From Casuarius casuarius (lineage: Eukaryota > Chordata > Aves > Casuariiformes > Casuariidae), in contig PTFA01000028.1 in NCBI GenBank assembly GCA_003342895.1, positions 3,079,581-3,143,580 on the forward strand: DNA of 64,000 nt. Direction: 5' to 3'. Both the position numbers and the translations under genes were made by a program. The notes beneath the pieces were generated by a model. The model did not search any database. It saw nothing but the letters and a program-made list of their open reading frames with translations, and had not been told where the DNA came from. Below, one piece after another: positions 30,201 through 40,300 of the stretch. Numbering within the stretch: position 1 is the stretch's first letter; each line of letters starts with the position of its first letter.

Positions 30201-33200
30201 TTTAGTTCTTGAAATAGTTTAGCTTTCATAATGTCAGTTATTTATGGTGTTGATTACAGGTTCCTATGATCACACTGTGAAAGTGTTTGATGCACGAACG
30301 AAAAAAAATGTCATGACGATAGAACATGGCCAGCCTGTGGAAAGCGTGCTTCTCTTCCCTTCTGGTGGGCTTCTAGTATCTGCAGGTACCTGGATAAAGT
30401 TAACTTTCTTTTCTGTTGGCCCTAATTTGAGAGACATTTCAGCTACTTAATTCCTGTGTGAGGTTTTTATTTGACAGTGAAATGGTAAGTGACTTAACAG
30501 GTGGATTTCTTAGAGGTCTCCCTTGAGAATCTGTGTTGATCCAGAGGGCAAAGGTAGAGGTTTTTTGTCTCCGATTTGCTCATTTGCTCATTCTTGTAGT
30601 CAATCAAAAAAAAAAAAAAAGAAATTTTTAATGACTTGATAAAGACTTTAATTGGCCCAGGGCTGAAATGAAGGAATGGACGTATTTAAGAAATCTCTTG
30701 AAAAGACAGGACTGTATCTTTCTCATAATGATGATGCTTAGCAAGGCTTTTTAGTCTCCTCTTATCATTGCATCAGAAATCCTATGACCTAGTGCTGAGT
30801 CTAAATTTTTTTGTGAGGAGGGTATAGAGATATTCAGCTATGCTTGCAGAATGACCTGGGCAAGGGAGCAGGCTTGTAGTCTGCCTCATACCTTGTTCGT
30901 AATGGATGATGAGTAGGTACAGAAAGCTCAGTGTTACAAAGGAGAAGGCAGTGTGTACGCTCACTCTGAAAACTTCTTCAGAGAAGCAGAATTGTGTATG
31001 CATCAAACACTGTTCTGTGTGCTTTCTTCTCATAGGAGGTCGATATGTCAAAGTTTGGGATGTACTAAAAGGTGGACAATTACTAGTTTCACTTAAAAAT
31101 CACCATAAAACTGTTACTTGTTTATGCCTGAACAGCTCTGGACAAAGGTTACTGTCAGGATCCCTGGACAGGTTAGTATATTTTATGACTTCATTGTGAT
31201 TTAAATTCCTTAGGATTTCTTTTGTTCCCTTTGAAGGTAAAACATCAAGATGAAGCTGTGCAGATGTTTTGAGCTGAGATGTTTTTAACTTTTAGGGATG
31301 TAATTTATCTGGAAACACATCTTGGGCCAGGGTGCATGTTGCAATATACACTTGTCTTTCCCTCTTATTAGCCTGCATATCAGTGGGGATTGCACGTGCC
31401 CGTTGGGAATGGATGTGCGGCACTTTTTAGTCAGCATTTGTTTTTCTGCATCTATAAACATACCTTTGCAGTCTCAGTAAAGTAGCTGTTCTTACTTTAG
31501 TTTAATGCAGTCACTGTTAGCTAAAACTGGTATTAATATTCACCTTTAAAAGACCCTGTTTTTGTGTATCTGTGGAGTTGCTTCCTGTCACCTAGACTGA
31601 GTCTGTTGGTGAAAGGGATGCATCCAAAGTGCACAAGTCAAAAATGGCCTTATTACAGGATGTCCTTCTGCTCCTACCCCCACCCCCTTCTGCTGACTAC
31701 AGTTATTCAGCTTGTTGTCTCTGAGACAAGAAATAGTCTGAAATGATAGTGGTTTGTTCTCTTCCTGCCTTCCTCCAGTACTTCCTAGGCTTACTCAAGC
31801 ATTATGTTGAGAAAGCATATGCTGAAGATCACTAACTTTGTACCTATTTGTCATTCAATGCTTGTAATTGCTAATAAGTTCATACTTTTTTATAAAGTAC
31901 TGTTTTATTTTTCTGGTTGTTAAATAGTTATTTCCCACCTTCAGCCAAATCATTAAACAGCAGCAGGAGGCAAGACTATCCATGTATTTTCTTCCAGAAA
32001 TTGTAGATAGATCTTCCATTTAAAATTAAAAAAAAAAAAATTGAAGAAAGGTTGCCTTAGTGTTTCCTAATAAGTGTTGCTGAATTCAGATGGTCGCTAC
32101 ATCCTCCTCTTTTTTTTTTCCTGTCCTTCCCCTGTTGTCATCTTTTGGGAGTAAGGGTAATCCTTTCTTGCCTTTTGTATGTCTTTTATTAGAATCTTTC
32201 TGTTGTTACAGGAGCAATAATGAGGAATAAGTTCAGTCATAGTGTGAAGAAAGCATGGTTTAAAAACTCAGTTTCCTTAAATTGATGTAACAGAGCTGTA
32301 GAAGAATGAAATTCTTCCAAATTGTCTACAATAAGGTATTAATAATGAAGTTTTAATCATTACTTTTCTCTATAGGCATGTGAAGATTTACAGTACAACT
32401 TCATACAAAGTAGTCCACAGTTTTAACTATGCAACATCAATCCTCAGTCTTGCATTGTCGGTAAGTACATTAGAAACTTTCCTAGGCAAGATAATTACTG
32501 ATAACTTTTAAGTAACTTAAGTAATTCTTTTTTACTTTTATTGCTTCAGAAGCAGTTAGATTATTAGATGCTTCAGAAGAATGCTCTGCATGCAAAACAG
32601 GATCACTGAATATATTCCTTCTTAGTAAACATTGCACTAAGAAGTTATAAACATTATAAATAAGGCACCAGTTGTCACCTTGTTAGATCAGTACAAAATT
32701 GTGTGTGTGTCAAGGATGGTATTTATCATGGGGGAAGTAGGTAGCTGACAAGGGAATAGCCATGTCTTTTGACTTTAAGAAGATTGCACTAATCTTTTGC
32801 TTTTCAGGAACCTTCTGAGTCTCCTTTTTTTGGCAGTGATAAAGGGATGAAGTAATTCATTTGTTGATTGAAAAATCTGGAACGGGATGAACCTTTCTTA
32901 GAAGTTGTTAGTGTCAGGTTGGTCTGAGGAAAAAAAGTGTATAGGGTATCAGCAGAATCAAACTTGTCTGCCAAACAGGTGTCTCATTGTCTCAGGAAAC
33001 AGAAAACAAAGATACTTATTTTTCCAAGCCATTTGAGTTCCAATGGATAAATGACCTGCTGGGAGGAAAGTTGGAGGCCAGCACCACTTTTTGTAAACAG
33101 TGCTGTTGTGGTATACTTACCCTCCTATCTAGCCTCTGAGGGACACATGAAATGGAGTGCCAGGGATACCAGCCCTCTTACATTACTATTGTCCCTGCCC

Positions 33201-36200
33201 TTAATGGAATCCTGGGGAAAGCAGGGGTTCCTCCTTTCTGCTTTTGCTATCTTGTTCTTCCCTGCCCTTCTGTTTCAGTGAGTACAAGAGGGCTAGAGCT
33301 ATAATGAGCTTTGAATGACTTTGCTCGCAGTGAAGAATGTAGGTAGGACATGTTTTTCACAGAATCGAAAAAACAAACCCTTTAAGCTTCTGTAGCAACT
33401 GCAAAACATCACACAAATCCTGTAGTTTGGCATCTCTGTAGGTATCTTTCAAACATAATCTTTTGTTTTATATTGGTTAAGTACCTTGAGTTTTAAATGA
33501 TCATACGAGGATGTTAGAATAGCTATGCTGGGTCAGGCCAAAGGTCACTGCAGCCCCGGACCCCTGCTTTGAGCTGTAGCCATAAGCAGATGCATATGGG
33601 AAAATAAAAACAGTGCAAGCATGTGTGATATGTCTCCTGATACTCTCCCAAACTCTCAACTATTTTAAGGTGAGAAACTTGCTGATCTGGATATAGTTCG
33701 TGTAACCCTCAATGGATTTCTCTTACATGAACGTGTTCGGTCCCACCTTGAGCTTGTGCAAACATTTAACATTCACAAGACTTCTTTAACAAGGAGTTCC
33801 ACAGGTCTGCTACCTGTTAGGTGAAGAATTACACCCTTTTATTCCATTTGAACCTTTATTGACTTCATCTGATGCTCTTGAAAGACACAGTGAACAGCTG
33901 ATCTCCGTCCACCATCTCCATCCATGCGTGTCATGATTCCGTAGGCTTCTTTCACATCCCTCCTCAGATGTCTCTCTTTCCATGCTGAAGAGTTCTGCCT
34001 CCCTTAGTTCTACCTCAAATCAAGCCAATCTTGTATTCTTCTTCTTTTTTTTTTTTTTTTTTTGATTCCTCTATTCTGAGCCTGCTACTGTCTTGAGAAC
34101 AGTATCCTCCTAGGATTTAAGAAGTGGGCAAACCATCGATTTATTCAGTGGCAGAACGACCTCCGTTTTATTTCTTCTGTAGTTATTCCTAACGCTTTAT
34201 TGGCTTTTTATTAACAGCTCTGGAGCATTAAAATAATGTTTTCATAGAATTATCTGCTAGTAGTAATAGGTCAGAAACCATTGTTTTACATGTGAAGTTA
34301 CGATTTTTCCCCTGTGCATCACTTATCATTATGACCTTTAGCATTAAATAAATATAACCTTGCTATACAGATAGAATCTATACCAGTGACTGATCTTTTG
34401 AACAATTTTCACTTTGTTCTCAAAACTGCTGTTCAGTGATAGCTTTCTAATAGACGATGTTCATATTTGCTGTATAGTATGTAATATCCAAAGGGAACTG
34501 AATACCGTTTAAAAAACTGTCATAAATTATAGGCATTTGCAACCTAAAACAGAATGATGTTACTGCATATTTGAACCTTAAGATTAGAGGTTTATTAGAT
34601 AGATCAGGTTGCTTAGGACCGCATCTTTGAAGTTGGCTGTGCTTTGAGCAGGGAGCTAGACCATAGGAACTCCAGAGGTGCATTCCAACTTAAATTATTC
34701 TATGATCCTGTGATTAGAGCTTTATTACAAAGCAAAAAAAATGAAAAAGCTGTGTGGTATAGCATACATCATCAAATAAAGATACTAGGTTACTAACTGT
34801 GGATTTTTTTTTTTCGTTTTAGCCTGAAGATGAAACCATAGTTGTAGGCATGACCAATGGGGTGCTAAATGTTAAACATAGAAAGCCTGAAGAAAGCAAA
34901 GTCAAGTCTCAAAAGAATAGACAGCCAGCATATAGAACCTATGTAAAAGGAAGAAATTACATGCCAAAACAGGTATGGCAGGGTGAGAAAATGTAGACTG
35001 AAGCTCACCTCAAGATTGTTTTTTGTTGTTGTTGTGGTGGTCTTGTGCTGTGTTGAAGAAAGGGAAGGAGGGAGGGAAGATATGAAGACACAAGTTTCTT
35101 CATGATAATAAAATATTTAACACATTGTTTATATGTTTGCCTTATTCTGAATTTGTCTTTCAATTCTAGGAGGATTTCTATGTCAGTAAACCCGGAAAAT
35201 GTGTTTTGAGGAAGTATGACAAGCTGCTGAAGAGCTTTCAATCATCCAAGGCCCTTGATGCGGTCCTGGAGGTAAGGCACTGTTGAGTTCTATCATCTGA
35301 AATGGATTTTTATTTATCTCAGACAAACTTTATTCTAGTGTAGGACTAGAAAGGAATCAGACCTGTATGGGTTCCTTGTGCATTCTTATTTATTTATTTG
35401 CAAACTGGTATCAACTCTGTTTTGTGTTTGAAGATGGTGCTTGATACTAAACTCTTCTTAAATATGTCCAGCCCCACATCAGGCTATATACTCCTGAAGT
35501 TACAGTTGCGGTCATGCAGGAACTAAATCGCAGAGGAACACTAAGGAGTGCGCTTGCAGGCCGAGATGAGAAGCAAATTAGTCTCCTCCTTACCTTTGTG
35601 ACAAGGTATTTTTTTTCTGAAAATTCTATCTGAGCAGTTACTTTGAGGCCTGTATTTCTTGTTAGTTTTTGCCACAGAGTCTCAAGAGATTGTGGGTGGA
35701 ACACTCAGTACTCCTGAAATCTCTGTGCCTTTTGCTTTCTGATACCAGGATCTAGGATTTCAGCCAGAGTACTGAAATTACATGTTAGCACAAAACACAT
35801 TTGCTGATAATATAAGAGCCACAAAGAAAGTATATCTTGCCACTTTGCCTGATATTCTACCTCTAGTACTGCTTTTTTCTTTATCTTGATGAAACTCATT
35901 TCTACATGTACATGATGCTTTTGCTTGTCCTCCAAACCTCACTGCCTTCCCCACAGAAGGAGGGTAAATACCACTTGTAAGTTTTAGATTCACAGCTCTG
36001 AGACTCCTGCTTTGCGAGGCTTCTTTAAGAAAAAAAAGTCTCATCTTTCTGTATGTGTATGAGAAAGTGACTTGCAGCTAGTTAGTGGAGGAAAGAGGGC
36101 AGTTGGCAAAAATAGTAAAACTAGGATGTGTTCTAATTTTGCAGGCGTGTCATTGAGCCTAGATTTACTCCTGTACTGGTAACTGTTGCAGATATGATCA

Positions 36201-36936
36201 CTGGTAAGTACAACACAAAGAAGATTCTCAAAGCCCTAAAGGCTTTGGAAATAAGGCGTATGAAGTGCTATGTTTTTAAGAAATCACATTTGTATGGGTT
36301 ATTTTATAAGTACAAGTACAAACTCAGGGGTGAAAGAATGATCCAGGTAATTTTGACCACACTCAGTATCTAAGTCTGACTTGTGGTGACTGCAGAAAGC
36401 TCTTCATCAGCACTAAACATCTTTGATACTTTGTATTTCTGTACTTACATAGTACAAGTGACTTCAGCTTCTCCACTGAGGGAGTAAAAAGACTATTTGA
36501 GGTAGTAAAAATTTCTGCTTCTGTTAGTTTAACTTATCATTACTGTGAGAATATACCAATAACTAACACTGTTTTTGGGACAACATTAAAGTTGTCTTAT
36601 TTGTCCACAGCATTTGACTATTGCCAGACTCCTTAAATGTGTATCTAACTAGCCACTATAATTTTCATGTCCTTATAGATGTGTGGACTATTAAATGTCT
36701 GTTTCTTTGCAGACATTTATCAGCCTGTGGTTGGACAGTCGGCGCTTGTCGATAAACAGTTTTTGAGACTCCAGGAAGCCATAGGAAAAGAGATTGACTA
36801 TCAAGAGGAACTACTAGAAGTTTTGGGCATGATGGATGCACTGTTTGCTACTTTGACTAAGAAAAGGGCTGCCTACCTAGAAGAGAACAAAAGTAATGGT
36901 CTTATAAAGACTCTGGAACAAGATATGAATAACTGA
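27139..36936 (+). CDS. UTP15: UTP15, small-subunit processome (t-UTP) WD40 protein (12 coding exons)
   Basis: The coding exons are 27139-27228, 27799-27891, 27999-28183, 29269-29447, 30260-30385, 31036-31171, 32376-32460, 34823-34972, 35170-35271, 35472-35605, 36145-36203 and 36713-36936. The total is 1563 bases, 520 aa, against 518 as I recall for human. The start ATG has the strong context GGCCGCGATGG. The N-terminal ~300 residues form a WD40 propeller, with motifs such as [53 protein letters not shown] and [20 protein letters not shown]. The rest is the helical UTP15 C-terminal domain ([34 protein letters not shown]). Known role: UTP15 belongs to the t-UTP/UTP-A subcomplex in the nucleolus. 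It binds nascent pre-rRNA and is needed for rDNA transcription and early 18S processing. All junctions are GT-AG and no frame is broken. The last ~25 residues look weakly conserved. Confidence 0.97.
27799..27891 (+). CDS. UTP15: UTP15 coding exon 2 (residues 31-61)
   Basis: The acceptor is TTCTTTTAG|ACA and the donor AGG|GTAAGT. It encodes [20 protein letters not shown] through TASSR, the first propeller blade. Confidence 0.95.
27999..28183 (+). CDS. UTP15: UTP15 coding exon 3 (residues 62-122, plus two bases of 123)
   Basis: The acceptor is TTTTGCTAG|ATC and the donor ACTAA|GTAAGA. It encodes [20 protein letters not shown] through [10 protein letters not shown] repeats 1-2. Confidence 0.95.
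28184..29268 (+). other. UTP15: UTP15 intron 3
   Basis: The intron is 1.1 kb and AT-rich, with a short G run at about 28580-28593. Nothing else was recognised. Confidence 0.75.
29269..29447 (+). CDS. UTP15: UTP15 coding exon 4 (residues 123-182, plus first base of 183)
   Basis: The acceptor is TTTCCTAG|AGC and the donor ACAG|GTTTGT. It encodes [40 protein letters not shown] and [16 protein letters not shown]. Confidence 0.95.
29448..30259 (+). other. UTP15: UTP15 intron 4
   Basis: The intron is 0.8 kb with no recognisable element. Confidence 0.75.
30260..30385 (+). CDS. UTP15: UTP15 coding exon 5 (residues 183-224, plus first base of 225)
   Basis: The acceptor is GATTACAG|GTT and the donor GCAG|GTACCT. 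It encodes (G)[20 protein letters not shown] through GGLLVSA, a WD repeat. Confidence 0.95.
30386..31035 (+). other. UTP15: UTP15 intron 5
   Basis: The intron is 0.65 kb, with an A15 run near 30606-30620. No gene was seen. Confidence 0.75.
31036..31171 (+). CDS. UTP15: UTP15 coding exon 6 (residues 225-269, plus two bases of 270)
   Basis: The acceptor is TTCTCATAG|GAG and the donor GACAG|GTTAGT. It encodes [20 protein letters not shown] through [10 protein letters not shown], a WD repeat. Confidence 0.95.
31172..32375 (+). other. UTP15: UTP15 intron 6
   Basis: The intron is 1.2 kb and AT-rich, with an A run near 32029-32040. Nothing else was recognised. Confidence 0.75.
32376..32460 (+). 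CDS. UTP15: UTP15 coding exon 7 (residues 270-298)
   Basis: The acceptor is CTCTATAG|GCA and the donor TCG|GTAAGT. It encodes (R)[20 protein letters not shown] plus SILSLALS, the last propeller blade. Confidence 0.95.
33510..34235 (+). mobile_element. Ancient amniote interspersed repeat (~720 bp, family name uncertain)
   Basis: Several blocks match, from memory, a dispersed repeat abundant in turtle and crocodilian genomes. They appear in the right order: GCTGGGTCAGGCCAAAGGTC (33527-33546), AAGGAGTTCCACAGGTCTGC (33792-33811), a block of the type TTCACATCCCTCCTCAGATG, CATGCTGAAGAGTTCTGCC, and GTGGGCAAACCATCGATTTA followed by AACGCTTTATTGGCTTTTT. A T19 run (34045-34063) interrupts it. It has no open frame and is heavily diverged. 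The order of blocks makes chance unlikely, but the family assignment needs a repeat library. Confidence 0.6.
34045..34063. repeat. Poly(T) run
   Basis: Nineteen T lie inside the old repeat of UTP15 intron 7. Confidence 0.9.
34636..34714 (+). mobile_element. CR1 LINE 3' end fragment
   Basis: The segment GCTTTGAGCAGGGAGCTAGA ... TCCAGAGGTGCATTCCAACT ... ATTATTCTATGATCCTGTGA follows the 3' UTR of avian/crocodilian CR1, ending in the diagnostic degenerate TTCTATGATTCTGTGA-type repeat. It is a 5'-truncated, aged copy of under 100 bp, as is usual for CR1. Confidence 0.8.
34823..34972 (+). CDS. UTP15: UTP15 coding exon 8 (residues 299-348)
   Basis: The acceptor is TTCGTTTTAG|CCT and the donor CAG|GTATGG. 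It encodes [20 protein letters not shown] through [13 protein letters not shown], the basic linker after the propeller. Confidence 0.95.
35170..35271 (+). CDS. UTP15: UTP15 coding exon 9 (residues 349-382)
   Basis: The acceptor is AATTCTAG|GAG and the donor GAG|GTAAGG. It encodes [20 protein letters not shown] through [10 protein letters not shown], the start of the C-terminal helical domain. Confidence 0.95.
35472..35605 (+). CDS. UTP15: UTP15 coding exon 10 (residues 383-426, plus two bases of 427)
   Basis: The acceptor is TATGTCCAG|CCC and the donor ACAAG|GTATTT. It encodes [20 protein letters not shown] and [20 protein letters not shown]. Confidence 0.95.
36145..36203 (+). CDS. UTP15: UTP15 coding exon 11 (residues 427-446, plus first base of 447)
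   Basis: This 59-base exon lies between TTTTGCAG and ACTG|GTAAGT. It encodes [20 protein letters not shown]. It is too short to stand out as an open frame and was found by phase and homology. Confidence 0.94.
36713..36936 (+). CDS. UTP15: UTP15 coding exon 12 (residues 447-520 and stop)
   Basis: The acceptor is TTCTTTGCAG|ACA. It encodes [20 protein letters not shown] through [20 protein letters not shown] and a poorly conserved tail, ending TGA at 36934-36936. Confidence 0.95.
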
Positions 36937-37349
36937 GAACCATCACAACAAATTGTCACAAAAACTGTGTGGACTTCAAATATATGACCTGATCTCCTGG
37001 TAACTTTTTATAATAGCAGCTTTCAAAATACCCCCTCTCTGCAGAAGTTCTCTTGCAGTGTGTGTTTTTGAAGCGGCTGAATTATTGAAGACAGAGGGAA
37101 AAGGACTCTTTCAAGACTTTTCCATGTAATATTTTTTGAATAACTGAATTTTAAAGTTTTATTCCAAAGCTATTTAACTTTTAAAGTGTTTTGTGCATCC
37201 AATACTAAGTCATTATTTGATTCAGAGAAACAGTCAAAAACTTCCACTTTTTATTCATGAGAAAATAATTGAGGTTTGTCTAATTTTAATGTGTCATCAG
37301 CCTTATATAAGAATTGGTTAATATCCAATCTCAGGTATTTGGACACAGG

Positions 37350-37355
37350 AATAAA
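37350..37355 (+). terminator. UTP15: UTP15 polyadenylation signal
   Basis: AATAAA lies about 415 bases after the UTP15 stop and is the first good signal on the gene strand. It implies a ~430-nt 3' UTR. Confidence 0.65.
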
Positions 37356-37369
37356 ACCAAGTGTAAGTT

Positions 37370-40300
37370 TGATATAACTTGGCTGCATTGTGTTTTCTCT
37401 CCTTACTTAGTCTCCACCTCAAACTTTCATGAATTCATAGGAAACAACAAGATGACGTAAGAAAATGAGTGCACATGATTTTTTTTTTTAAGTGCAATAC
37501 AAGAAAAATGCTCATGTTTATTGAAAAACATGCCAGTTTCTTTTTTTTTTAAAGATGCATATACCTTGATATGAACTTATTTCTCAAGAAAATAGATAAT
37601 TATTTAAGGGAGATGAAATGGGAAATGAATTCAAATTAAATTCACTTAGTGAACAAACAAACTCTACATCAGTGAGGAAATTATCAGTTAAGTAGGATTA
37701 CTTTTTGCGTTTTTTGTGAAGTCCTATCACTTTTGTTGTACAGTAAATGTAATACAATACAATACCTTGTTACCAGTATGTATTTGAGTGCTGGGGTAAT
37801 TGCGTACTTTACTTCAAGCAACACTGAAGTAAGATGGTATACTTTGGAAAGATGTGTTGGGTGGCCTTGGGGTGTACCCATGTGGGAAGACAGTAAGGTA
37901 AAACTTTGTTTTTAACCTGTTTCTGTGTTTTGTGTTTTCCCTAGGACTGAAATATGGTTGAGATATAATATGATCTTCCTGCAAAAGGAACTTGCTCAGG
38001 TGTGGCAGTGAAAGATGGTAGAAATAACCTGAACAATTCTTGCAAGTTCTGCATAAAATCTTAACCATCTTTGTCTAAAAACTGTGGAGCAGTATCTGGT
38101 CAGCTCTTAAATTAATTTGTGAGCAATATACATTCCTGGCTACTGGGTTTGCAGGTTTTACTCTGAAGTCTTAGGGGGGATTGTAGATAATAGTAAGGAG
38201 CGTGTTTGTAAGAACTTACTTTCCTCAGTGCTCACTTTATTATTTTTAATGCATTTCTGTTAATATACTTGAACTTTCTGATGTCTTTTAGCAGATCAGT
38301 ATGTTACTTTTAACTATGTAACTTAATCAGGCAAAGTCTCTTAGAAGACTTCAAAATGAAGCTTCAGGTGTGGATTGTGTTACCTTGCTGAATTCCCTGT
38401 ATTCCATGACCCTTCAGTAGTTTTTGTAGTTGAAGGTAGATATTTATGTTGGCAGCTTGGTGCTCTACTGCCTGAGGACCATTCATCTTGACATCAAATA
38501 TATGAATATCATTAGTAAAAATCCACACTATCTTTAGATAGTCTCACAGTATATATCCATTGTAGTGCCTTGGAGTTTGATGTGTTGCTAGTAGAACCAC
38601 AGAAATAAATTAGATTAAAATAGCAATTATTTTACGATCCTATAGTAGCTTAATTTATTACAGGGTTTTCTATTCACGTTATTCTGCAAACTGAGCTTAC
38701 CGAGGTAGAACTGGCAGCAGGTGTGATTTATCATCTATACAGATGGAAATTTGATTAAAAAAAAGATGGAAAAACAAATGCTATTTAAGACCTCCATTTC
38801 TGAGAAGACCACTAAAATTATATTTTGGAGACTCTTATCTACCTGGCCCTACTGATTTTTTGGTACTTGAGTGGAAGAAGCCAGATGTATCATGAGTTCT
38901 AACGGATTCACTGTCTCTGTGTTGAATGCTAGCATTTGTTCAAGTGACACCTAGTCAGTTTGTCAAACTTGTTTGTTGTGTCCCTGCTCTTGTCTGTTAT
39001 GAGAATTATTCTTGTTTTCTTTTTTTTTTTACCTCATTTAGTAAGATTTGTTTTTATTGTATAAGTTTTTTTTTTTTTCAATACTTATAAAACTAAGTTA
39101 CAGAGGAATCAGACTAAGGTTTTGCTATTACCAGTGAGGCTCCTATTGTTTATGTTCTGATTTTATTTAACTATAATTTTATTTAAAAAACCTTCAAACA
39201 TCAGCATTGTAATAGACTGCCATTGAATAAGACAGTGAAAAATGAAGTTTTTGTAAATGACTTGGTTTGCAGTTGTTTCTGTGCGTTGGTAAATGTTTAA
39301 AATGTATTAATGCAATGTCAAGCATGCATATTTTTGTTGTTTTACAGGTAAGCCTAAAGTTCTTGTAATTTAATCATTTTTCCAGAAGTATGTTATCTTG
39401 TGCCCTGGAATCTAATACTCTTGAAGCACTAAGATGGAGTGGGATGAATTGTAGTAGTTAAAATTAATTGTTCATTGGATTAGAGGGGGGGTAGCATTGG
39501 GTTTTCTGAGGACAGGGAATTCTACTTTTTCTCTAAAAGTGTGGATTTCTTGCACACAGCATCTTCCTTGATTTCTAGGTCATTTGAGAATTACTAGGTT
39601 TGTTTGGCTTTGAAGTATTCATATACCTTTTCCTAGAGCTGCAAGTTTTAGATGAAATGCACTTTAACTTTTTTGAAGTCCTTTTCATCAGAAGCATGTT
39701 GTAGCTGTTTATTTAAAAGAGGGAAAAAAAAATCCCCTCTTCCCCCTATTTCAGAATATTGCTATGTCTCTGAAGCACTGTTTTAGCATGGAGGCTTCTG
39801 CAGCCTAATGCAACCAGAAATAGCCTGGGTGTCTAAAAGAAAAGTGAATTTAACACTTCTCTTGCCTGTTCTTCAGCCACCTGAATTACGTGGGAGGAAG
39901 AGAGAGAGGAGCTGGTTGGTTGGTTGTTTTCGGCAAACCTTCAAGTGAGCATTTCTCAGGAAAGATGCTGATCTGTTTTCCTTTTACTACTTCTGATATT
40001 GACCTCTTGTATTGCTAAGTTACTTACGTGTGCAAAATTCTTGAGGGTTAATACCTTTGTATTTCAACAGATGTGCTTTGAAGACCATGCCACTAGAATT
40101 TCCTAAATTGTATCAGCTGTTGTTCAAAGCTGAGTAGCGGATCATGAGAAAGCAGAAAATACCAACAGTATATATGCTCTAACATTATGGCTTAGTGATA
40201 TAAAGGGCTTCAAGAATAAGAGACAACAAAAACAAACTTTAAAAACATCTCATAAAAGAGAGCATTTTGAGTGGGACTGCCTACTTTGGGCTGTCTTAAC

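Larger units (their letters stand above)
32461..34822 (+). other. UTP15: UTP15 intron 7, rich in old repeats
   Basis: At 2.4 kb this is the largest intron of the gene. It holds a ~720-bp ancient amniote repeat (33510-34235) and a CR1 LINE 3' end (34636-34714). Confidence 0.8.
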
